A stretch of 7,885 nucleotides of DNA, from positions 1-7,885 of the forward strand of contig JAPOQV010000235.1 of assembly GCA_026710565.1 (NCBI GenBank), in the 5' to 3' direction. The stretch comes from Spirochaetaceae bacterium (GTDB lineage Bacteria; Spirochaetota; Spirochaetia; SZUA-6; Bin103). The notes below the pieces were generated by a model. That model saw only the letters and a program-made list of their open reading frames with translations, was not told the DNA's origin and made no database searches. Positions within the stretch are counted from its first letter, which is position 1, and every line of letters begins with the position of its first letter. The translations under genes and the position numbers were made by a program. This document shows, piece after piece, positions 1 through 6,352 of this stretch.

Positions 1-495
1 CCCGCCGGCCCCCCCCCCCCCCCCCCCCCCCTGGAAACCCCCGCCGGCCAGCAGCCCCCCCCCCCCCCCCCCCGCTTGCGGCCCTGGCGCCCCCCCTGCC
101 AGCCCCCCCCCCAGCGCCGCCCGGGCCCCCTCCCCGTCCACCGACAGGTCCCCGTCGCGGCCCTCGAAGCGGCCGTAGGCGCCCTGCCCCCAGACGTTCA
201 GCCCGCCGCCGGCCTCGTCTGCCGACGCCGCCACCTGGAATGCGCTTCCCGCCAGCAGCTCCGGCACGCTCACCGTCCGCTGCCGCTCCTCGCTGCCGTC
301 GATCCACGCCGCCAGCGACGCGAGCTGCCGCGCGTCATCGGCGCCGGGATCCGCGGTCGCCGCCCGCATCTCCCGGCCCGCGACCGCCGCCCGCGTCGCC
401 GCGTTGCCGGCGCCGTCCAGCCGGTGCTGCACCGCGTCCAGCGTGTGCTCCCACGCCGTGCGCCCGAACCGCGCCAGCCACGCCCGCGGCATCCG
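1..495 (-). other. Linker and start of an autotransporter-like C-terminal region (truncated)
   Basis: From R1841: RMPRAWLARFGRTAWEHTLD, a helical linker rich in Ala and Arg (~1842-1935), then GLNVWGQGAYGRFEGRDGDL to E1962. The linker-then-W.qGaygrFeG..GdLsvDG pattern resembles the transition into outer-membrane autotransporter beta-barrels. The barrel itself lies beyond the window, and codons from about position 120 leftward are corrupted by G runs. The autotransporter reading is therefore an inference from a short segment. Confidence 0.55.
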
Positions 496-3400
496 GTCCT
501 CGTTCACGATGGTCCCCACGGCCTCGCGGTCGGCGATGACCGCTCCCTGCGCGTTCGAGAGCCGGAACCGGAACGTCTCCTCGCCCTCGTCGTGCGCGTC
601 GTCCAGCACCGGCACCGCCACCGTCTTCGCAGTCTCGCCCGCGGCGAAGGTCAGCGTCCCCGACATCGCCGTGTAGTCCGCGCCGGCCGTCGCCGTGCCG
701 TCGGCGGTCGCGTAGTCCACCGTCACCGTGTCCGACGCGGCGCGGCTGAGCGTAACCGCGAACTCCCCCGCCGGGTCCACGCCCTCGGTGGCGCGGGCGT
801 CCGCCACCGACAGCAGCGCCGGCCCCAGCACCGTCCCCGTCGCCGTTTTCGCGAGCTTCCGCCCGTCCGCCGTGCAGATCGCCGTCGCCGCCGTGCAGTC
901 GGTGGTCGCCGCCAGCGTGATCGTCACGTCCTCGAACGATGCCGGGCGCACCCGCACGGTCACGCTGCGGTTCTGCCCCCGAACCGTGCGCTTCGCGTCC
1001 ACCAGCCGGCCGCCCGCCACCTGCAGCGCCCCTGCCTTCAGCGCCGTCAGGCGCAGCCCCCGGAACTCCTCGCTGAACCGGATCTCGAAGCCGAACAGCT
1101 TCTTCCCGTTGTGCTCGGCCGGCATCCCGACGAACGTCGCCGTCAGCGCCCCCGGCGGCGGCGGCGTCGCGTCCGTCACCGTGCCGGTCGCCCCGGCGTT
1201 GGCGAGCAGCGCCCCGTCCGTCCCCGTGATCCTCAGCGTCAGCGTCTCGTCGCCTTCCACCACGTCGTCGGCGAGCAACGCCACCGCGACCGTCTTCGCG
1301 GTCTCGCGAGGCGTGAAGGTGACCGTGCCACTGCCAGCCGTATAGTCCTCGCTCGCCACCGCCGTGCCGTCGTCGGTCGCCCAGTCCACCGTCACCGTCC
1401 GGTCGCTCGCCCGGTTCAGGCGCACTGCGAAGTCCAGCGACCCGCCTTCCGTCCCCGGCGCATCGACCCACACCCCGGCCGCCGGCGGCAGCTCCAGCGT
1501 GCGCGTCGCGGGCGGGTGCGCGTACGCCACCGCAAGCCCACCGCCGGCGCTTACGAACGACGGCAAGCCGTTCCAACTCAGGCTGTCGGCGATCAGGCCG
1601 GCGCGCCTCCACGGCCCCTCGTCCTCGGCGATCGCGTAGGCGAACGTCAGCTCGTCCGTCCCCGAGCCGCGCACGTAGTCGGCAAACACCACCGTGCCTT
1701 CCATGTCCAGCCTGACCGTCAGCGTCCCCTCGACCGTCACCGGCTCGGAGAAGCGCAGCACCGCCTCCACTGCCGCGTCACCGCCGCCGTTCCAGAGGCC
1801 GGTCGGGCTGTCCGTGATCGACACCGACGTCACTCCGGGCGTCGCGCCGAACCCGAGCTCGGCCGTCGTCCCGCTCACGCCCACGATCGTCCCGCCGCCC
1901 AGCATCAGCCCCGATGCCGCCACCCCCTCCGCGCGGAGGCTCCCGTCCGCCTCGGTGACCGGGTAGGAGAAGACCAGCCGCGCCGTGCCCGAGCCCGACG
2001 CGTAGTCCGCGCGCCGGATGCTGCCGTTCGCGATCAGCGCCAGCGTCGGCGTGCCGCCGGAAGTATCAACCGTGACCGGGGTCGAGAACGTCACCGCCGC
2101 CTCGACCGTCTCGTCCCGAGTGTACACGCCGTCCGCGCCCGGGTCCGAAGTCACCCCCACATCCGTTACCGCCGGCGGCGGGCGCCAGTCGACCTTGTGC
2201 CAGGAATCATGGCCGCGCCCCTCGTGCGAAAGGTCGGGAATCACGCCCGTCTCCGCCGACCAGATCAAGCCGCCGTTCGCCTCCAGCGAATTTGCCACTA
2301 TCGCGATCCCCTGCGTCGAGATGTTCGGCTCCACCACGGTGTAGACGAAGTACAGAAAGTCCCGGCCCGCACCGCCCTCGTAGGTCGCCCATTTCTCGCC
2401 GTATGCCGGATCCATTTTGATCTTCAGCCGCGGCGTCCCCGCGACCAGCATATCGTGGTCGAAGGCCACCGATACCCGGATTGTCTCGCCCAACCCGTAG
2501 GTGTCGCGGCTTGCCGGATACCACGGCAATCCCACGCCTTGCACCGTCGGCGCCCCCAACCGCCAGTTGACCTTGTGCGCCGGGTCGTGGTCCACCCCGT
2601 CATGCGCGAGATCGGCGGCCGTGCCCGTCGCCTCCGCCTTGATTGTGCCGCCGTTCGCCTCCAGCGAATTTGCCACAATCGCGATGCCCTGCGTGGAGAT
2701 GTTTGGCTCCACCACGGTGTAGGTGAAGGTCCGCGAATCACGATTCAAATACCAATACTTCGGCGTGGGCCCCGGAATGCCCTCGTAGACCGCCCATTTC
2801 TCGCCGTATGCCGGATCCATCTTGATCTTCAGCCGCGGCGTTCCCGTCACGAGCACCGGCTCGTCGAATGTCACCCACACCCGGATGGTCTCGCCGATGT
2901 CGTAGGTGTCGCCGCTTGCCGGTCGCGAGTCCAGATGCGTGCCGAGCACCCACACGTCGTCCACGTCGTCCGGGTCGTCCACCCACCAGTTCACCTTGTG
3001 GGCTGAGTGGTGCCCTATACCCCAGTGCAACAACACCGCGTCGTCGTCCAGTTGTGCTACGGGCACGTCCGCCTGCGTCCCCGTCCAGCGGATCGTGCCG
3101 CCATTGAGCTCCAGGGAGCTCGACAGCACCGCTAGCCCCTTCTTCGCGATGTCGGACTCCGCCACGGTGTGGGCGAAGGTCAGGCTGCTCGTGCCGGAGC
3201 CGCCCTCGTAGGGCGCCCAAACTTCGCCAAAGGGCGGCGCGTCCATGTCGATCTTCAGCCGCGGGGCGCCCGTGACATCCACCGCCGCGCTGAACGTCAC
3301 CTGGATGCGGATCGTCTCGCCGGTCCCGTACGATTCGCCGCTTGCCGGATGCGACGTCACCTCAGCGGCGGCCGCCGCATGAAACCAATACACTTGGTGG

Positions 3401-6015
3401 GCCGGATCTGCGTCCAGCCCATCATGCGACAGGTCGGCGTCGGTGCCGGTGGCTGCGGAGCGGATCGTGCCGCCATTGAGCTCCAGGGTGTTCGCCAGCA
3501 CCGCGGTGCCCCGCCTCCCCGTGCTGTCATACTCCGCCACGGTGTAGGCGAAGGTCAGGCTGTCCGTGCCCGAACCGCCCTCGTAGACCGCCCATCTTTG
3601 CCACAAATCTTCAACACTCTGCGTGACTTTCAGCCGCGGCGCACCCGTCACGTCCATCGCCTCGCCGAACCTCACCCGGATGCGGATCGTGTCGCCGAAG
3701 GCATACGTGTCGTCAGCGCCCGGGTCCGAGACCACCTCGACCCTGGGTACCGCCTCCGTAGGCGGTGTATCCGGCGTATCCGGCGATTGCCGCCAATCCA
3801 CCTTGTGGGCCGGATCGTGGTCGAGCCCGTCGTGCGACAGGTCGGCGTGAGAATCCCAGTATCCCCATCTCACTATCGTACCACCGTTCGCCTCAAGGGT
3901 GTCCGCCAACACCGCGATGCCCTGCGTGGAGATGTTCGGCTCCACCACGGTGTGAACGAATGTCAGTTCGCTCGTGCGGTTGCCGCTCTCGTAGGCTGCC
4001 CAATTCTCGCCGGACGCCGGGTCCATCTTGATCTTCAGCCGCGGGATGCCGCCCTCCGTATCGACATACACGTCGCTGGTGAACGACACCCGGATGCGGA
4101 TCTCCTCGCCCAGCGCATAGGTGTCGTCGCCGCCCGCGTCCGAGGCCACCGCCACGCCGCTCACCCCCTGAAGCGTCCATTCGCTCTCGTCTTCCGAATT
4201 CCGGTTCCCGCTGTTCGCCATGAGCCCGACGCGGAACGCGTATTTCGTCCCAACCTTGAGCCCGGTCACCGTGTACGACGTCGCGTCGCCGGCAAGCGTC
4301 TCCGTGTTCCAAGCGCCCGTATAGGAGTAGCGCGGATCATCGTATTCTCCCCAGTGCACTTGAACCGCACTGACGACTACCCCCTCGCCTTGCTCGGGCA
4401 GCGTCCAGGACAGATCGACTGTCGTCGCGGTCACGTTCGAAACCAAGAGGTCCGTGGCCGGTTTCGGTCGCGCCAGCGGGCTCGACCACGACGCAACCTC
4501 GGAATCCACGATCCCGGTGTTGGTGTAGAGCCGGACGCGGAAGTCATGGATAATGCCCCCGTGGTACGCCCGCAACGTTATCGAGGTGGCGTCCACAGCG
4601 AGAGTTGGCGACCCCCACCCGTCATCGCGAAACTCCTGCCGGTGAATCGCGTCGGGCCGGTTCCGTACCCCGTGAACTTCCAGGCGCCTCACTTCGACCC
4701 CCGCGCCTTGTTCGGGCAGCGTCCAGGACAGGTCGACTGTCGTGGCGGTCACGTTCGAAAACGAGAGGCCCGTGGCGGGTTTCGGTAGCGCCAGCGCAGT
4801 CATCGACACGGTCTCGGAATCCGCGCTGCCGTGGTTGGCAGCGACCCGGACGCGGTACGTGTAGGACGTGCCATTGGTCAGGTCGGTCACCGTGTGCGAG
4901 GTCGCATCGGCGCCGAGTGACGCCACCGTGGTCCACGAGCCGGCGGATTGCTGCTGCACCTCAAGCCCACTGACCGTGACCCCTGCGGCCTGGGTGGGAA
5001 GCGCCCACGCGAGGCCGATCGCCGTCGCGCTCGAGTGCGAGGCCGTCAGGCCGGTTGCCGGGACGGGCGGGGGCTTCGCTTCGTGTAACACGACGCTGGC
5101 GCCACTGTTCGTCCCCACGGTGTAGCCCGTGCCCGGCGCCACCCGCACGGTCACCGAGCCGTGCGGCTCGACCACGCTATTGGCCTGCGTCGTCACCGAG
5201 TAGGTGGCGGTGGTGGCGTTGGCGGGGATCGTCACCGTCTTGGAGCCTTCGTCCGACGACGCCACGTAATCGCTGCCCGCCGGCTCGGAAACGGTCAGGT
5301 TCACCGTCAGAGGGTCGCTCGGCGCCCTGTCGGACGTCACCGTGAAGCTCGCCGCTGTGCCCTCCGTCACCGACGAACCGCCCGATACCGTGAGGATCGG
5401 CTCCGAGGAGGCCCGCTCCGTTCCGTTGACGCCCATCATGAAGACGCCGTCGGGGCTTAAGGCGGCGGGACCCGACCACCTCCCCGAACGTCCCATCCAG
5501 AGGCGGTTGTCGTCCACGCTCCAGCCGAATTCCCCCGTCTCCCCGCTTTCCGACGTCCTGTCGAGCGAAATGGCATCGCCCAGTTCCGTCAGCGGCGGCG
5601 GGATCGCGACCACCCAGTACTTCGTGTTGGCATCGAGCACTGTGCCGATGGGCGCGGTGAACCTGCCGGGGTTGCCTCGGTCCGGAACGGTGGACGGATT
5701 GGTCAGGGTTGCGACGACCGTGTGGCTCTTCCCTCCACCCCTCAGCCCCGTGGCAAGCTGCACGGTCACTGTGAGCACGTGGCCGACTCTCAGATCGATG
5801 CTGTCGAGCGTGTAGCCGGTGCCGTGGCTGCCTGTCGTGAACCCCAGCGCCTGCTTGAGTCCTTTGAAGGGAATGTACGAAGATTCGGGTTGGTCGAGGT
5901 TGCTCACCAGCACGTCGGCCGCAGCCGGCGCGGCGAACCCGAGCATCGCGAGGACCGCCAGCGCCGCCGCCCGCGCGCCCAAGCGCCGCATCGCGACGAA
6001 CGCGCCGCGCGTCAT
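1..6015 (-). CDS. Giant exported repeat protein (FnIII / SwmB-like / Calx-beta, autotransporter-like), C-terminus cut off
   Basis: Reading the minus strand from the ATG at 6015-6013 gives 2005 codons without a stop to the window edge, so the gene is 3'-truncated. The N-terminus is a signal peptide: basic residues R3, R10, R11 and R15, hydrophobic AAALAVLAMLGFA, and probable cleavage after APAAA (A33|D34). All recognisable modules are extracellular beta-sandwich types: a Calx-like domain (~207-310), FnIII modules (318-617), SwmB-like repeats (618-1500), and Calx-beta domains (~1505-1616 and 1733-1840). A segment resembling the entry to an outer-membrane barrel begins near 1842, with WGQGAYGRFEGRDGDLSVDG from W1942. 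By family this should be a cell-surface or secreted adhesin-like protein. Ligand and catalytic activity are unknown, and I see no enzyme domain. M9 (5991-5989) is an alternative start that also yields a good signal peptide. Neither start has a clear Shine-Dalgarno. Domain names come from motif recognition, not a search. Confidence 0.9.
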   Translation of the reverse strand, partial: MTRGAFVAMRRLGARAAALAVLAMLGFAAPAAADVLVSNLDQPESSYIPFKGLKQALGFTTGSHGTGYTLDSIDLRVGHVLTVTVQLATGLRGGGKSHTVVATLTNPSTVPDRGNPGRFTAPIGTVLDANTKYWVVAIPPPLTELGDAISLDRTSESGETGEFGWSVDDNRLWMGRSGRWSGPAALSPDGVFMMGVNGTERASSEPILTVSGGSSVTEGTAASFTVTSDRAPSDPLTVNLTVSEPAGSDYVASSDEGSKTVTIPANATTATYSVTTQANSVVEPHGSVTVRVAPGTGYTVGTNSGASVVLHEAKPPPVPATGLTASHSSATAIGLAWALPTQAAGVTVSGLEVQQQSAGSWTTVASLGADATSHTVTDLTNGTSYTYRVRVAANHGSADSETVSMTALALPKPATGLSFSNVTATTVDLSWTLPEQGAGVEVRRLEVHGVRNRPDAIHRQEFRDDGWGSPTLAVDATSITLRAYHGGIIHDFRVRLYTNTGIVDSEVASWSSPLARPKPATDLLVSNVTATTVDLSWTLPEQGEGVVVSAVQVHWGEYDDPRYSYTGAWNTETLAGDATSYTVTGLKVGTKYAFRVGLMANSGNRNSEDESEWTLQGVSGVAVASDAGGDDTYALGEEIRIRVSFTSDVYVDTEGGIPRLKIKMDPASGENWAAYESGNRTSELTFVHTVVEPNISTQGIAVLADTLEANGGTIVRWGYWDSHADLSHDGLDHDPAHKVDWRQSPDTPDTPPTEAVPRVEVVSDPGADDTYAFGDTIRIRVRFGEAMDVTGAPRLKVTQSVEDLWQRWAVYEGGSGTDSLTFAYTVAEYDSTGRRGTAVLANTLELNGGTIRSAATGTDADLSHDGLDADPAHQVYWFHAAAAAEVTSHPASGESYGTGETIRIQVTFSAAVDVTGAPRLKIDMDAPPFGEVWAPYEGGSGTSSLTFAHTVAESDIAKKGLAVLSSSLELNGGTIRWTGTQADVPVAQLDDDAVLLHWGIGHHSAHKVNWWVDDPDDVDDVWVLGTHLDSRPASGDTYDIGETIRVWVTFDEPVLVTGTPRLKIKMDPAYGEKWAVYEGIPGPTPKYWYLNRDSRTFTYTVVEPNISTQGIAIVANSLEANGGTIKAEATGTAADLAHDGVDHDPAHKVNWRLGAPTVQGVGLPWYPASRDTYGLGETIRVSVAFDHDMLVAGTPRLKIKMDPAYGEKWATYEGGAGRDFLYFVYTVVEPNISTQGIAIVANSLEANGGLIWSAETGVIPDLSHEGRGHDSWHKVDWRPPPAVTDVGVTSDPGADGVYTRDETVEAAVTFSTPVTVDTSGGTPTLALIANGSIRRADYASGSGTARLVFSYPVTEADGSLRAEGVAASGLMLGGGTIVGVSGTTAELGFGATPGVTSVSITDSPTGLWNGGGDAAVEAVLRFSEPVTVEGTLTVRLDMEGTVVFADYVRGSGTDELTFAYAIAEDEGPWRRAGLIADSLSWNGLPSFVSAGGGLAVAYAHPPATRTLELPPAAGVWVDAPGTEGGSLDFAVRLNRASDRTVTVDWATDDGTAVASEDYTAGSGTVTFTPRETAKTVAVALLADDVVEGDETLTLRITGTDGALLANAGATGTVTDATPPPPGALTATFVGMPAEHNGKKLFGFEIRFSEEFRGLRLTALKAGALQVAGGRLVDAKRTVRGQNRSVTVRVRPASFEDVTITLAATTDCTAATAICTADGRKLAKTATGTVLGPALLSVADARATEGVDPAGEFAVTLSRAASDTVTVDYATADGTATAGADYTAMSGTLTFAAGETAKTVAVPVLDDAHDEGEETFRFRLSNAQGAVIADREAVGTIVNEDRMPRAWLARFGRTAWEHTLDAVQHRLDGAGNAATRAAVAGREMRAATADPGADDARQLASLAAWIDGSEERQRTVSVPELLAGSAFQVAASADEAGGGLNVWGQGAYGRFEGRDGDLSVDGEGARAALGGGLAGGAPGPQAGGGGGGLLAGGGFQGGGGGGGAGG
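9..112. other. Low-complexity C-run block at contig edge (probable artefact)
   Basis: C runs occupy 9-31 (23 bases), 55-73 (19), 90-96 and 103-112, separated by short normal-looking islands. On the coding (minus) strand these are G runs translating as polyglycine inside what should be a beta-barrel. G runs near the end of assembled reads are typical of no-signal base calls in two-colour chemistry. The frame is not broken, which fits base-for-base miscalls. Sequence left of ~120 should not be trusted. Confidence 0.8.
496..819 (-). other. Calx-beta domain 2 of the giant protein
   Basis: Residues ~1733-1840: SVADARATEGVDPAGEFAVT, then VTVDYATADGTATAGADYTA, then GTLTFAAGETAKTVAVPVLD, then DEGEETFRFRLSNAQGA and a closing GTIVNED. 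This is a textbook Calx-beta sequence, more canonical than domain 1. It probably extends the extracellular stalk and may bind calcium. Confidence 0.9.
820..1167 (-). other. Spacer module with the protein's only cysteine pair
   Basis: Residues ~1617-1732 lie between the two Calx-beta domains. They start with a proline stretch (TPPPPGALTATFVGMPAEHN) followed by FGFEIRFSEEFRGLRLTALK and end near TDCTAATAICTADGRKLAKT. C1707 and C1714 are the only cysteines I find in the trustworthy part of the protein. I recognise the layout (FSEEF strand, later TTDC...ICT.DGR) as a module recurring in autotransporter-like mosaic proteins, but I have no family name for it and no function. Confidence 0.55.
1168..1503 (-). 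other. Calx-beta domain 1 of the giant protein
   Basis: Residues ~1505-1616. Diagnostic elements are EGGSLDFAVRLNRASDRTVT, then VDWATDDGTAVASEDYTAGS with GTVTFTPRETAKTV, then DDVVEGDETLTLRIT. This is the standard Calx-beta succession (E.....F.V.L, V.Y.T.DGTA....DY, G.VTF..GET.K.V, D...EGDE.F.L.L). Calx-beta domains often bind calcium through acidic loop residues. Confidence 0.85.
1516..4164 (-). repeat. Array of SwmB/bacterial Ig-like repeats (five conserved, two diverged)
   Basis: Conserved repeats lie at residues ~618-741, 756-877, 880-1010, 1020-1151 and 1156-1277; diverged ones at ~1279-1393 and 1394-1500. The consensus is: V.S.PASGDTY..GETIR..VTF, then G.PRLKI.MDP..GE.WA.YEGG, then L.F.YTV.E, then GIAV.A..LE.NGG.I, ending DLSHDG.D.DPAH.V.W. 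The two diverged units keep the VTF...V....G...LV.SY.V.E core but lose the acidic tail. I relate them to SwmB-type repeats seen in long exported proteins; a generic bacterial Ig-like label would also fit. Repeat 3 has a longer, altered tail with LDDDAVLLHW, and repeat 4 carries a 9-residue insertion near PTPKYWYLN. Confidence 0.7.
4165..5064 (-). repeat. Three tandem fibronectin type III modules
   Basis: Residues ~318-411, 412-517 and 518-617 are three FnIII-like modules. Each has an early PATGL or PATDL strand, a core Trp in the B strand (SATAIGLAWALP; TATTVDLSWTLPEQ twice) and a late Y.FRVR-type strand (YTYRVRVAAN, HDFRVRLYTN, YAFRVGLMAN). Modules 2 and 3 begin at K412 and K518, 106 codons apart, and are clearly recent duplicates at DNA level. 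Such modules usually act as spacers or binding surfaces in secreted proteins. Confidence 0.75.
5416..5916 (-). other. N-terminal anchor-type beta domain of the giant protein
   Basis: Residues ~34-200 directly follow the signal peptide. They begin VLVSNLDQPE and include GFTTGSHGTGYTLDSIDLRV. This pattern (a missing-signal opening, then FTTGS..GYTL.S..LR) resembles the choice-of-anchor type N-terminal domains seen on many secreted bacterial proteins. No catalytic motif is visible. The assignment rests on pattern memory and the domain boundary is approximate. Confidence 0.5.
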
Positions 6016-6064
6016 CGACACACCGGCCCCGCACGCGACGGCCGGTCGTGTGCCGGTCCTGTCG
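6016..6064 (-). promoter_or_regulatory. Imperfect hairpin directly abutting the giant gene's start codon
   Basis: On the plus strand, cgaca 6016-6020 pairs with tgtcg 6060-6064, accgg 6022-6026 with ccggt 6053-6057, and cacgcgac 6032-6039 with gtcgtgtg 6045-6052 (one mismatch). The loop is ggccg 6040-6044 with a 5-nt bulge at 6027-6031. In the leftward mRNA the stem ends one base before the ATG and occupies the place where a ribosome binding site would be. It could restrain translation. GC-rich DNA makes chance stems common, so function is unproven. Confidence 0.4.
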
Positions 6065-6188
6065 CATCCGTCCACGACGCTTCCAGCGTGGAGCCGGGAG
6101 CGGCCGGAGAGCCGCCGAATCCGGCAGCCTCCCAAGGGCGTGGAACCATGTGACACCGACGGGCCACAAGCGACGGCGGCCTGGATTG

Positions 6189-6266
6189 CTATGGTGCTTG
6201 GATAGCTATTGCATGGCGGGCTTGCATGGCGGGCTTGCATGGCGGGCTTGCATGGCGGGCTTGCAT
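6189..6266 (-). other. Possible 25-codon upstream ORF arising in the tandem repeat
   Basis: An ATG in the first-transcribed repeat copy (6266-6264) opens a frame of 25 codons ending at TAG 6191-6189. Its start MQARHASPPCKPA is followed by a second MQARHA 13 codons on, reflecting three 13-bp units (39 nt). There is no Shine-Dalgarno and it resembles no known leader peptide. It may only be a by-product of the repeat. Confidence 0.15.
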
Positions 6267-6271
6267 GGCGG
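6211..6271. repeat. 13-bp tandem repeat, 4.7 copies
   Basis: The unit gcatggcgggctt occurs perfectly at 6211-6223, 6224-6236, 6237-6249 and 6250-6262, followed by a partial copy gcatggcgg at 6263-6271. Every unit carries an ATG on both strands. The array lies between the leftward promoter and the giant gene, covering the first ~60 nt of the predicted transcript. Perfect copies imply recent slippage. The 13-bp length is not a multiple of three, so copy-number change shifts frame. Confidence 0.95.
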
Positions 6272-6276
6272 AACCA

Positions 6277-6304
6277 ATTCTACTCGAACAAGCGGCCACG
6301 TCAA
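6277..6304 (-). promoter_or_regulatory. Sigma70-type promoter for the giant gene
   Basis: Reading the minus strand, TTGACG (6304-6299, 5/6 match to TTGACA) is followed after 16 bp by TAGAAT (6282-6277, 5/6 match to TATAAT). The predicted start is near 6270, at the edge of the tandem repeat, giving a leader of about 255 nt before the ATG at 6015. A run of six A on this strand (6313-6308) lies just upstream of the -35 box, where an UP element would sit. Confidence 0.6.
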
Positions 6305-6307
6305 TAA

Positions 6308-6345
6308 TTTTTTCATCGTTCTTTGATAAAATCAGCAATTTTTTT
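6308..6345. promoter_or_regulatory. Two phased T-tracts in the AT-rich divergent promoter patch
   Basis: T6 at 6308-6313 and T7 at 6339-6345 start 31 bp apart, about three helical turns, which should give intrinsic curvature. Both are preceded by an AA dinucleotide (caataa and gcaa contexts). They lie between and within the two divergent promoters, in the only clearly AT-rich stretch of the window. They may act as UP elements or as a site for a nucleoid protein such as an H-NS-type or IHF-type factor. Confidence 0.4.
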
Positions 6346-6352
6346 GTATATA
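6323..6352 (+). promoter_or_regulatory. Candidate promoter for the aldolase-reductase operon
   Basis: TTGATA at 6323-6328 (4/6 or better to TTGACA) and TATATA at 6347-6352 are separated by 18 bp. TATACT at 6349-6354 is an alternative -10 with a 20-bp spacer. This predicts a start near 6360 and a leader of about 365 nt. The -10 overlaps the palindrome GTATATAC (6346-6353), a possible operator. Confidence 0.4.

Noticed and set aside
335..1612. 425-codon minus-strand open frame
   Set aside because: Out of frame with the giant gene; Arg/Gly-rich shadow of the Calx-beta region.
76..3006. 976-codon plus-strand open frame
   Set aside because: It is antisense to the giant gene, its translation is Arg/Pro/His-rich and protein-unlike, and it is explained by GC-rich third positions. 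The minus frame shows clear FnIII, SwmB-like and Calx-beta motifs.
3169..4788. 539-codon plus-strand open frame
   Set aside because: Shadow of the same minus-strand gene, with Arg-rich sequence reflecting the repeats and no domain signature.
5177..6169. 330-codon minus-strand open frame starting MWPVGVTWFH
   Set aside because: Out of frame with the signal-peptide frame; low-complexity Arg/Gly/His composition and no motif.
6211..6271. CRISPR array or replication iterons
   Set aside because: Units are 13 bp, contiguous and without spacers, so not CRISPR. No replication initiator gene or origin signature lies nearby.
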